Assembly (NCBI GenBank): GCA_020061465.1
Contig: JAGUYG010000020.1
Span: 1-64,000, forward strand
Source: Ignavibacteriales bacterium
Lineage (GTDB): Bacteria; Bacteroidota; Ignavibacteria; Ignavibacteriales; Ignavibacteriaceae
DNA length: 64,000 nt
Reading direction: 5' to 3'
Shown here piece after piece: positions 53,228 through 60,732 of this stretch. Position 1 is the stretch's first letter. The number at the start of each line of letters is the position of its first letter. The notes under the pieces are model-generated. The model saw only the letters and a program-made list of their open reading frames with translations. It made no database searches and was not told the origin of the DNA. The position numbers and the translations under genes were made by a program.

Positions 53228-54154
53228 TCATGCTAATCTGTAAGCAATTCCAGCCGCTGCCGCAAATGAATTATATTTTTCCGTATAATTTTTGTTCGAC
53301 CACAAATTTTCTGCGGGGGTAATTCTCTCGAAAGGATTGAAATGAACAAAATTAAAATTAAGATCCCTTCTTAATGTTTGAACCATCGCTTCCGAAATTT
53401 CTTCACCCGAAATAAATGCTTCTTCTATGGACGAAATGTTTGGAATTGCGAGTGATTTTTCCTTCAGAAGCGATTTCAGATTTTGCTTGGCATCTGCTGC
53501 ATCGTTTACCGGAATTATCAAAAATTGGAGCGGCTTTCCCTTCGATGAATAAATAACGGAAAGAAATTTATTGCTCAAATAAACACTTAGTGTTAATCCA
53601 TCCTCTCCGGTAAAGCTGCTTACAGCCAACCCCCTCTCGGAAGCAATATGGACATTATCTACGAACTTAAGCCTCAGATTATTTGAAGAACAAAAATTTT
53701 CCAAAATGTATAAAATCTTTCGTGGTATAGCGGTTATAATTGCAGTATTGTAGGAATACAATTCATTCTTTTCTATCTCAATATATTGAATAACTAAATC
53801 TTTTACCGGTATTGTAGGATAGAGTATCGAAAACTCCCATCTGAATTCTTCGATCAAATCTCTGTAAAGCAATGTGTTATCAAAAGGTATTTGCATCAAG
53901 TAGAATATATCGAAAGGGAGTGTGAAAGATACGGAGGTGCTCTTGATCGGTTTTTTTATGATGACCTCATTAAAAGCCGATTGGAGTAAAGCGCCGATTT
54001 TTGTATCCTTCTCTGCTTCCCAATTAATTGGATCGTTAAAGTATACTTCTTCGATATTGTTTAAGACGAATTGATTTTTGTCGTAAACAACTTCAACAAG
54101 CTGTAGTTTGGTTCCCGTTAAGCTGATTCCGGCATGATTGTCAAAACCACTCAT
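53228..54154 (-). CDS. PilM-like actin-fold protein
   Basis: 308 residues. It looks like the ASKHA/PilM fold: AGISLTGTKLQLVEVV at the start (phosphate-1-like GI..T.TKL), SVSFTLPFDIFYLMQIPFDN and an EEFRWEFSILYP segment that corresponds to PilM's MP...EL..A...E...YIP. RGLAVSSFTGEDGLTLSVYLSN is the strand-loop region, and FNPFERI near the end resembles PilM's NPF motif. Clear ATP-site motifs are weak. Synteny with rsmD also recalls DUF3822, which has a related fold, so the two families cannot be told apart here. Upstream and near-adjacent are a single-helix membrane protein and a ComEA-like protein, suggesting a pilus or DNA-uptake-related set. Confidence 0.55.
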   Translation of the reverse strand: MSGFDNHAGISLTGTKLQLVEVVYDKNQFVLNNIEEVYFNDPINWEAEKDTKIGALLQSAFNEVIIKKPIKSTSVSFTLPFDIFYLMQIPFDNTLLYRDLIEEFRWEFSILYPTIPVKDLVIQYIEIEKNELYSYNTAIITAIPRKILYILENFCSSNNLRLKFVDNVHIASERGLAVSSFTGEDGLTLSVYLSNKFLSVIYSSKGKPLQFLIIPVNDAADAKQNLKSLLKEKSLAIPNISSIEEAFISGEEISEAMVQTLRRDLNFNFVHFNPFERITPAENLWSNKNYTEKYNSFAAAAGIAYRLA

Positions 54155-54165
54155 CTTTTAAGTTA

Positions 54166-54723
54166 TTACTCCCATGAAGCGGAGTTCTTCAATGCCTCAT
54201 TATCGAGGCTGCCTATTGTTCCATATCCGTCAGGATCTTCAAGGTAATACCTTGAACCTATTACAACAGTCGTATCTACTCTTAAAATTCTGCCATATTG
54301 ATTAATAACGGTATCGATGTTAGTAGAAGTATCAATCTGCAGAATATAAAATTGCCGGGAACGCGGAGTTCTGAATAAACTTTCGGGTGAAAATTCGCCA
54401 TGAGAAAGAGCGACAAACGGATCGGCGGGACGTCGGGTTAATGAATCGAATGCTTTTCTTACACTGTCAACAAAGGGGTCGTGTTTAATAAAATCAACTA
54501 ATTTATTAAGATCGTCGGTAAAGGTTCCGAATTTTTTGAACCATAAAATCTCCGCTTCTTTTATGTTGGTCATTCGCAGCCTTGATTCGGTGCGGTTATA
54601 CTTTTCTGCTTTTACAACTTCTTTCGGATCGATGATAGCAACTTTAATTAATACTACTACCAAAACGGCAATAATTAGGTAAAGAATTGCATGAATATAC
54701 CAGGGTTCTGGTTTAGAAGTCAT
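54166..54723 (-). CDS. Single-pass membrane protein of unknown function
   Basis: 185 residues. A transmembrane helix (about 10-31, AILYLIIAVLVVVLIKVAI) near the N-terminus is followed by a soluble region. Its early part KYNRTESRLRMTNIKEAEILWFKKFGTFTDDLNKLVDFIKHD resembles a family in Bacteroidota that pairs a short helix with a G-x-F...D-x-L-V/I-x-F-I segment. A later part (RPADPF, SRYYLEDPDGYGTIG) is probably a beta domain. No lipobox, no pilin prepilin-peptidase site. It sits 11 nt from the PilM-like gene, so co-transcribed; a role as PilN-like partner is only inferred from location. Confidence 0.5.
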   Translation of the reverse strand: MTSKPEPWYIHAILYLIIAVLVVVLIKVAIIDPKEVVKAEKYNRTESRLRMTNIKEAEILWFKKFGTFTDDLNKLVDFIKHDPFVDSVRKAFDSLTRRPADPFVALSHGEFSPESLFRTPRSRQFYILQIDTSTNIDTVINQYGRILRVDTTVVIGSRYYLEDPDGYGTIGSLDNEALKNSASWE

Positions 54724-54755
54724 TTTTCCTCCGGGTATTAAAAATTTGAGTTTTC

Positions 54756-55265
54756 TTAATCAATGTAAATGTATTTTTTAATATTGCTAAACTTAGAATC
54801 GCCAATCCCCTTAACATCTAGCAAATCATTCAATTTAGTGAACTTACCCTTTTTCTTTCTAAGTTCTAAAATACTTTCTGCCGTTTTTTCTCCTATACCG
54901 GGCAATTGAGTAAGCTCCTTTATACCCGCTGTGTTAAGGTTAATACTTTTTTCGGCGGGGAGAACTTTTGTTTTACTTTCTTTAAAATTTCTTGCGTTAA
55001 AATCCAAAACTTCTTGCTTAGAGTCAACATTTTTATCTTTTAATTCTTCTGCTAAAAGTGTTGAATCGTTTATTTCACTGCGAGCAAATAAGCTATCCTG
55101 AGCCGAATAGTCGTATTCAACATATTCAATTGATTCATCCTGCTTAAAAAAGTTTTTATATATTAAGCCAACTGCAAAAACAATTAGCAGAACAAGCGTA
55201 ATATTAAACTCGGTTGTTGTTAAACCGAATTTACGCGAAAAATTTTCAAGAATTTTCAATGTCAA
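54756..55265 (-). CDS. ComEA-like helix-hairpin-helix protein
   Basis: 169 residues. One transmembrane segment near 18-36 (ITLVLLIVFAVGLIY), a Ser/Asp/Glu-rich linker, and a C-terminal HhH pair at about 107-168: INLNTAGIKELTQLPGIGEKTAESIL and LDVKGIGDSKFSNIKKYI. This is the ComEA DNA-binding module, which receives incoming DNA in natural competence. In many organisms ComEA-like proteins serve only as DNA-binding envelope proteins. It lies upstream of the membrane protein and PilM-like gene in the same transcript orientation. Confidence 0.75.
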   Translation of the reverse strand: MTLKILENFSRKFGLTTTEFNITLVLLIVFAVGLIYKNFFKQDESIEYVEYDYSAQDSLFARSEINDSTLLAEELKDKNVDSKQEVLDFNARNFKESKTKVLPAEKSINLNTAGIKELTQLPGIGEKTAESILELRKKKGKFTKLNDLLDVKGIGDSKFSNIKKYIYID

Positions 55266-55352
55266 TTCCTTTGAATTGAATTTCTTTGATGATTATTAAT
55301 TAACTCAATTGTTTAGAACTGATTCTCACAAGGGCAGACCAAATCGGTTACT

Positions 55353-56501
55353 TTAAAAACCAAATCGTTTAAAGAAATTTTTTTCATCGGCATAATTAAG
55401 CTTTTTGATGTTAGGCATTTCTGCTAACTCTTTTAATAGCTCTTTTTCTTTTGAACTTACTTTTGAGGGTATATGAACATTAACCCTGACAATCTGATCA
55501 CCGTATCCGGAATTATTTAAATGCTTTATTCCTTTATTACGCATCTTTAACAGTTTGCCGGGTTGTGTCCCGGCTTCAATCCTAAGTTTAGCTCTTCCAT
55601 TAAGTGTAGGTACCTCAACATCGGTTCCTAAAACAGCCTCGGGGTAGCTCAGGTAAAGGTCATAAACAATATCGTCGCCGTCGCGCATAAAATATTCATG
55701 CGGTAATTCCTTGAAGAAGACAATAATGTCACCGGCTCTACCTCCTCTTATGCCTGAATTTCCTTCGCCATCTAGAGTTAAGTAACTGCCTTCATGGATA
55801 CCCGGTGGTACATTAATATTAATCGTAGTTTCTTTTAATTCTCTTCCTTCACCAAAACAGTTTTTGCACGGTGTTTCGACCACATAGCCCTCACCGTTGC
55901 AATTACTGCATGGAGAGATATTAACAAATTGACCGAAGACTGATCTTGAGATTGTTTTAACTTCGCCCGAACCATGGCATACAGGACAACTTTTTTTACC
56001 TGTGCCGCTTTGTGCGCCGCTGCCCGAACATTGTTCGCAAACAGAATACTTTTTTATTTTAATTTTTTTTGAAACACCTTCCGCTATTTCTTCCAAAGTG
56101 AGCTTAAGTGTTACTCTTAGATCTGAACCAGGAATGCCCTGCGAACGCCGCCTTCCTCTGCCTCGCTGCGAACCGCCAAAGAAATCGTCTAAAATGGAGC
56201 TTCCGCCAAATATATCTGAAAAATGTGAGAATATGTCATTTATATCAGAGAATCCTTGCGAGCCAAAGCCGCTATTTTTTACTCCATCGTGTCCAAAGCG
56301 GTCGTATCTTGCCCGCTTGTCGTTATCACTAAGAATTTCATAAGCCTCTGCAGCTTCTTTAAATTTTTCTTCGGCTTGTTTGTTATCCGGGTTTCGATCC
56401 GGATGATATTCCATTGCTAATTTCCGGTAAGCTTTTTTTAATTCTTCTTTCGTAGCATTTTTTCCAACCCCTAATACTTCGTAATAATCACGCTTTGTCA
56501 T
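55353..56501 (-). CDS. dnaJ: Chaperone DnaJ
   Basis: 382 residues, full-length type I DnaJ. J domain with HPD at 33-35, Gly/Phe-rich region (about 73-115), and four CxxCxGxG zinc repeats: [24 protein letters not shown] and CKNCFGEG. C-terminal substrate domains follow. It stimulates DnaK ATPase. Last gene of hrcA-grpE-dnaJ; dnaK is not in this cluster. The grpE stop is 5 nt upstream. Confidence 0.95.
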   Translation of the reverse strand: MTKRDYYEVLGVGKNATKEELKKAYRKLAMEYHPDRNPDNKQAEEKFKEAAEAYEILSDNDKRARYDRFGHDGVKNSGFGSQGFSDINDIFSHFSDIFGGSSILDDFFGGSQRGRGRRRSQGIPGSDLRVTLKLTLEEIAEGVSKKIKIKKYSVCEQCSGSGAQSGTGKKSCPVCHGSGEVKTISRSVFGQFVNISPCSNCNGEGYVVETPCKNCFGEGRELKETTININVPPGIHEGSYLTLDGEGNSGIRGGRAGDIIVFFKELPHEYFMRDGDDIVYDLYLSYPEAVLGTDVEVPTLNGRAKLRIEAGTQPGKLLKMRNKGIKHLNNSGYGDQIVRVNVHIPSKVSSKEKELLKELAEMPNIKKLNYADEKNFFKRFGF

Positions 56502-56506
56502 ATTTT

Positions 56507-57202
56507 CTATTTATCCTCGGTATTGTTGCTTTCTGAAACTTGAGACTCGTTCTCGTCAGCCGGCAGCTCGGTTGATTCAGTGCTGATTATAACTTTTGCG
56601 TGTCGTATTACACGGTCTTTATAAATATAGCCCTTCTCTATTTCTTCAAGCACGGTATGAGGAGGGACGTTTTCATCTGCTCTTTGCATTAAAGCATCAT
56701 GATAATCAACGTTGAAGTGTTTACCGACCGTTTCCATCTTTTTCACACCTTGCTCTTCAAGCAGCTTCATCAGTTTTTCGTAAACAAGCTGAATTCCTTT
56801 TATTACAGCTTCATTGTTCTGAGTATTGTTGATATGCGGCAGGGATCGCTCAAAATCATCAACGATAGGAAGCAATTTTATTATAAATGATTCAGCGGCA
56901 TATTTAATCAGGTTAAGCTGATCATTTTCTGTTCGGCGTTTATAGTTTTCGAACTCGGCTGCTTTCCTAAGCAGCATATCTCTTAGCATATTTATCTCGG
57001 ATTCAAGCTGTTTTATTTTTTCCGCTGCCGCTGTTTCTTCGCTTAATTCATTGATTGTCTCTGTAGAATTCTGGTTGCTATCGTCATCAATTTTATTAAT
57101 CTGCTTTTCATCAGATATTTTATCTTCCGCAGAGGAATTTAAAGATGGCTTATCATTCTTACCGTTTAATGATTCCTTTTCTTCTTTCTTTTTATGCAGC
57201 AT
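56507..57202 (-). CDS. grpE: GrpE nucleotide exchange factor
   Basis: 231 residues. Long acidic disordered N-terminus (about 1-70, [14 protein letters not shown]... and [10 protein letters not shown]). Coiled coil about 70-130 with [28 protein letters not shown], the conserved dimer stem, then the wing domain [14 protein letters not shown] and [13 protein letters not shown]. It exchanges ADP on DnaK. GGAG lies 6 nt before the ATG, 22 nt after hrcA. The long tail is larger than in E. coli. Confidence 0.95.
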   Translation of the reverse strand: MLHKKKEEKESLNGKNDKPSLNSSAEDKISDEKQINKIDDDSNQNSTETINELSEETAAAEKIKQLESEINMLRDMLLRKAAEFENYKRRTENDQLNLIKYAAESFIIKLLPIVDDFERSLPHINNTQNNEAVIKGIQLVYEKLMKLLEEQGVKKMETVGKHFNVDYHDALMQRADENVPPHTVLEEIEKGYIYKDRVIRHAKVIISTESTELPADENESQVSESNNTEDK

Positions 57203-57224
57203 AGCTAACTCCTTTGATTCTATT

Positions 57225-58262
57225 TTATCTTAAAATATCGGATAACAATTTTGCCATATAATCTACTATGGCAACAATTTTTGAATATTCCATTCTTTTA
57301 GGTCCAATTATTCCAAGCGTGCCGGAGATTTCACCAAACTTGTATTCCTTACTTACAAGGCTGTAGTCGTTTAATTTTTGATATCTGTTCTCACTGCCGA
57401 TAGAGATAAAAACTTTGTTATCGTCTACTTCGCCGGATTTTTCAAGTATATGAATTACTACATCTTTGTCTTCAATCAGTTCAATGATGCTTTGAAATCT
57501 CTCCGGGTCGTCAAACTCTGGCTGCTTAATTACATTTTTTGCACCGGTGATTACCAAATTTTCGGGTTGACGATTTTCTTTGAATATTTTGTCAAGCGAA
57601 TCGATAAACAACCGTATTATCGGTCTTTCGAATTCGCTGATGTCTTTAAATCTATCTTCAAAACTTGTTCTTATCTCTCTTATGGTTAAGCCGCACAACC
57701 TTTCATTCAATAGGCTTTGCACAAGCTCAATCTGAGAGTCTTTTATTTCGCTGTTTAATTCGAGTGTAATGGTTTTGACCAAACCCGATTTAATGCTTAT
57801 AACTATTAAAATCCTCGTTGGGGATAATCTTATTATTTGCAGCTTCTCCAAGAGACCCGAATCTATCTTAGGATAAGTAACGCAAGCCAACTGCTTCGTA
57901 ATATTACTAAGGAGATTCGAGGTAATTCGAATTAGATCATCCGTTTCGATATAATCTTTATCTAATTCTTTATTTATGATTCCCTTTTCAGAATTTCTTA
58001 AGTGCTGTACATCCATTAAGGAATCGACATAAAAGCGATAGCCTTTATCGGTAGGCACACGCCCTGCTGAAGTATGCGGATGATCGATAAAACCCGATTC
58101 TTCAAGATCAGCCATGATGTTCCGCACCGTTGCAGGAGAAATTCCAAGCTCGTATTTCTTTGCAATATTTCTTGAACCGACCGGTAAAGCCGTAAGAATG
58201 AACTGCTGAATAATGTACCTTAATATGTTCCGTTCGCGTTCGTTTAATTCTGAGGTAATCAT
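57225..58262 (-). CDS. hrcA: Heat-inducible transcription repressor HrcA
   Basis: 345 residues, the normal length. Winged helix-turn-helix at the N-terminus with RERNILRYIIQQFILTALPVGSRNIA and ISPATVRNIMADLEESGFIDHPHTSAGRVPTDKGYRFYVD, the diagnostic segment. A dimerisation domain follows, ending with FGEISGTLGIIGPKRMEYSKIVAIVDYMAKLL. HrcA normally binds CIRCE inverted repeats before groE/dnaK operons. No CIRCE (TTAGCACTC-N9-GAGTGCTAA) was found in the 434 bp upstream or in the gap to grpE. First gene of the hrcA-grpE-dnaJ operon. A -7-like TATATTTG lies shortly upstream, a possible Bacteroidota-type promoter. Confidence 0.95.
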   Translation of the reverse strand: MITSELNERERNILRYIIQQFILTALPVGSRNIAKKYELGISPATVRNIMADLEESGFIDHPHTSAGRVPTDKGYRFYVDSLMDVQHLRNSEKGIINKELDKDYIETDDLIRITSNLLSNITKQLACVTYPKIDSGLLEKLQIIRLSPTRILIVISIKSGLVKTITLELNSEIKDSQIELVQSLLNERLCGLTIREIRTSFEDRFKDISEFERPIIRLFIDSLDKIFKENRQPENLVITGAKNVIKQPEFDDPERFQSIIELIEDKDVVIHILEKSGEVDDNKVFISIGSENRYQKLNDYSLVSKEYKFGEISGTLGIIGPKRMEYSKIVAIVDYMAKLLSDILR

Positions 58263-58427
58263 AATCCAAGATATGATTTCTGATTTTTTAGGTTACAAAT
58301 ATATTAAAATTCTTCCGAATTGTTAATCCGTAAATTGTGAACCTTGATATGATAAATTGTGTGGTCAGCAGCTGCTTGAAGCAGAAAAAAATAAACATAA
58401 ACAGGACAAGCCGGAACCAAAATGGAT

Positions 58428-58553
58428 CATAGTCATTGGTAGTCATTCGCTTCGCCTGCTTGCGCGAAGCCGCGTCGGTATAAGCAGGCTGTTATTCATT
58501 AACATTCGTTGTTTAAACTATTGAATTACAATGAATGACTACTAATGACAATG
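58428..58553. repeat. TAGTCATT inverted-repeat element
   Basis: CATAGTCATTGGTAGTCATTC (58428-58448) mirrors GAATGACTACTAATGACAATG (58533-58553), 19 of 21 positions. Inside, GCCTGCTT (58454-58461) pairs with AAGCAGGC (58482-58489). So it is a nested hairpin, again without ORF. It lies in the 434-bp gap between hrcA and purM; the rest of the gap shows no gene. Confidence 0.65.
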
Positions 58554-58696
58554 TCTGATATTTTCTAATTTCTTTTCCATTTTGCGCATGATATTTTAAC
58601 TTATAGAATAATCTCACTGCTCGTTAGTCCTTTTTTGTTTAACAAAGCATTAAGTGTTAATTTTGAACGGCAGTAAGAATATTAAAGTGAGCTTGA

Positions 58697-59701
58697 ATGA
58701 AGATAAAAAAAAATGATTATAAGTCTTCCGGAGTTGATATCCGTGCAGCCGAAGAGACGATAAGAAGAATTAAGTCTTTTACCAGGTCGACATTTAATAA
58801 GAACGTTTTAACCGATATTGGACTTTTCGGCAGCTTCTATGAATTGAAGTTGAAAGAGTATAGAAATCCTGTACTTGTTTCGAGCGTTGACGGGGTTGGT
58901 ACCAAATTGAAAATTGCATTTGCATTAAATAAACACGATACTGTAGGGCAAGACTTAGTAAATCACTGCGTAAACGATATTGCCGTATGCGGAGCTAAAC
59001 CGCTGTATTTTTTGGATTATTTAGCATTCGGGAAATTAATTCCTGCTAAAGCTGCTGCCATCATAGAGGGGTTCTCAATAGCTTGCAAAGAAAATAATTG
59101 CGCACTCATTGGAGGGGAGACAGCCGAAATGCCCGGCTTATATGCTGAAGATGAATATGATATGTCCGGCACAATAGTCGGAATAGTAGATAAACAAAAA
59201 ATAATAGACGGCAGAAAGATTAACAAAGGAGATATTCTCATCGGTTTTGAATCTAATGGTTTACATACAAATGGTTATTCACTTGCAAGGAAGGTGCTGC
59301 TCGATAAATTTAAATTAGAAACCTACAATGACGAATTGAAAACTTCATTGGGTGAAGAGCTGCTGCGGATTCATAAATCTTATCTGAATATTATTAATCT
59401 TATAACCTCAAACATCAAGGTAAAAGGATTTTCTCATATCACAGGCGGGGGAATAATCGGCAATACAATGAGGATAATTCCTGAAGGATTAAAATTGAAA
59501 ATAAATTGGCAAAGCTGGGAAGTGCAGTCTATTTTCAGTTTAATACGGGATGCCGGAAATCTTTCAAATAGAGAAATGCGAAAGGTCTTCAATCTTGGAA
59601 TCGGTTTGATTGCTGTTGCAGAGCCAAAAGACGTGGATAAGGTTATGGAGTTGAGCCGCACAATGAATGAAAAATGCTGGATTATCGGAGATGTAATATG
59701 A
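58697..59701 (+). CDS. purM: Phosphoribosylformylglycinamidine cyclo-ligase
   Basis: 334 residues. YKSSGVDIRAAEETIRRIK is the N-terminal signature. VSSVDGVGTKLKIAF carries the glycine/Asp ATP-phosphate loop, VNHCVNDIAVCGAKPLYFLDY the dimer/active-site part, LIGGETAEMPGLY the second metal motif, and FSHITGGGIIGN the C-terminal motif. It makes aminoimidazole ribonucleotide in purine synthesis. Its stop overlaps the next start (ATGA). No other pur gene is adjacent, so the translational coupling to an envelope protein is unusual. Confidence 0.93.
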   Translation: MKIKKNDYKSSGVDIRAAEETIRRIKSFTRSTFNKNVLTDIGLFGSFYELKLKEYRNPVLVSSVDGVGTKLKIAFALNKHDTVGQDLVNHCVNDIAVCGAKPLYFLDYLAFGKLIPAKAAAIIEGFSIACKENNCALIGGETAEMPGLYAEDEYDMSGTIVGIVDKQKIIDGRKINKGDILIGFESNGLHTNGYSLARKVLLDKFKLETYNDELKTSLGEELLRIHKSYLNIINLITSNIKVKGFSHITGGGIIGNTMRIIPEGLKLKINWQSWEVQSIFSLIRDAGNLSNREMRKVFNLGIGLIAVAEPKDVDKVMELSRTMNEKCWIIGDVI

Positions 59702-60732
59702 AAATATCTTGCAAATTTCATGTAACCTTGTTTATTCTTGTATTTATTTCATTAGGTTGTTATAATGACTATGCACAAATCAAAATCATCTTTACTTCAA
59801 TTGATTATAATACTGAAGATGTGCGGGCGGTTATTTGCGATTTTGACGGCAGCAATAGGATAGACCTTGGATTTAATAAAACTTATTTACCTGTTTGGTT
59901 TAACGATAAGATTCTTTTTAACAGCGATACTTATATGTGGGAGTGCGATACGGCAGGGAATAATCTTAAACAGCTTCCGGAAGGATTCCGAATTTCGGTC
60001 TCAAACGATAAAACAAAATTTGCATTTTACAATTCAAAAGGAATAGCGATTTCCGATTCTTCGGGTAAAATAATAAAGCAAATTTTAGTTGATGCATGGG
60101 AAGATATTACAATAACCTGGTCGAAAGACGACGAGATGATTTCATTCTACAATCCCGAATTGGATATCTGTTATCTTTTCAAGCTTTCGAACGATTCGTT
60201 AATGGTTTTCGGTGATTCGATTTATCATCCGCTGTGGAATAAAAAGAACGATAAAATTCTTTATAACAAAATTACCGACGAAGGTTTCTTTGATGTTATG
60301 TTAATTGATTCATTGGGAAGTAAAAATCCTGTTCGTATCAATTCAGAGAAAGAATTGGCGGTAGTACCTGTCTGGTCTAATTCCGGTGAAAAAATAGCCT
60401 ACCTCTCTGCTGCAGCAGAACCGGAAGAAGAGTGGATAACCGACATGCTTACGTCCAAGTTAATCTTGTATGATTTGAATACTTCAGCCTCGATTATATT
60501 AACTGAAAGAGCAGGTTTTACCGACCAAGCTTTTCCTCAAATATTTTTTGACGAAAATGATGAGTACATTTATTTTACTTCAATTAACGACAATGGTATG
60601 GGCGCATTAACAAGAATCAATTTAAACTTTTTGAATAATTCCGATTTATCCGGGCAATTACCAATCCAAATAGAAATTATTAGCAAAGACTCTTCAGTAG
60701 ATGATAGATTTCCTCAAGTTAAGAAATTTTAA
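59698..60732 (+). CDS. TolB-like beta-propeller envelope protein
   Basis: 344 residues from the ATG at 59698, which overlaps the purM stop (ATGA) and follows CGGAGATG. An in-frame ATG at 59674 lacks an RBS. N-terminal hydrophobic segment LFILVFISLGC, with C21 as a possible lipobox. The body has PD40/WD40-like blade patterns: DGSNRIDLGFNKTYLPVWFNDKI, DDEMISFYNPEL, WSNSGEKIAYLSAAAEP and DENDEYIYFTSINDN, like the TolB propeller. Activity is unknown; a periplasmic binding scaffold is likely. It overlaps the TPR/CHAT lipoprotein by 32 nt, so three genes are linked. Confidence 0.65.
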   Translation: MKISCKFHVTLFILVFISLGCYNDYAQIKIIFTSIDYNTEDVRAVICDFDGSNRIDLGFNKTYLPVWFNDKILFNSDTYMWECDTAGNNLKQLPEGFRISVSNDKTKFAFYNSKGIAISDSSGKIIKQILVDAWEDITITWSKDDEMISFYNPELDICYLFKLSNDSLMVFGDSIYHPLWNKKNDKILYNKITDEGFFDVMLIDSLGSKNPVRINSEKELAVVPVWSNSGEKIAYLSAAAEPEEEWITDMLTSKLILYDLNTSASIILTERAGFTDQAFPQIFFDENDEYIYFTSINDNGMGALTRINLNFLNNSDLSGQLPIQIEIISKDSSVDDRFPQVKKF

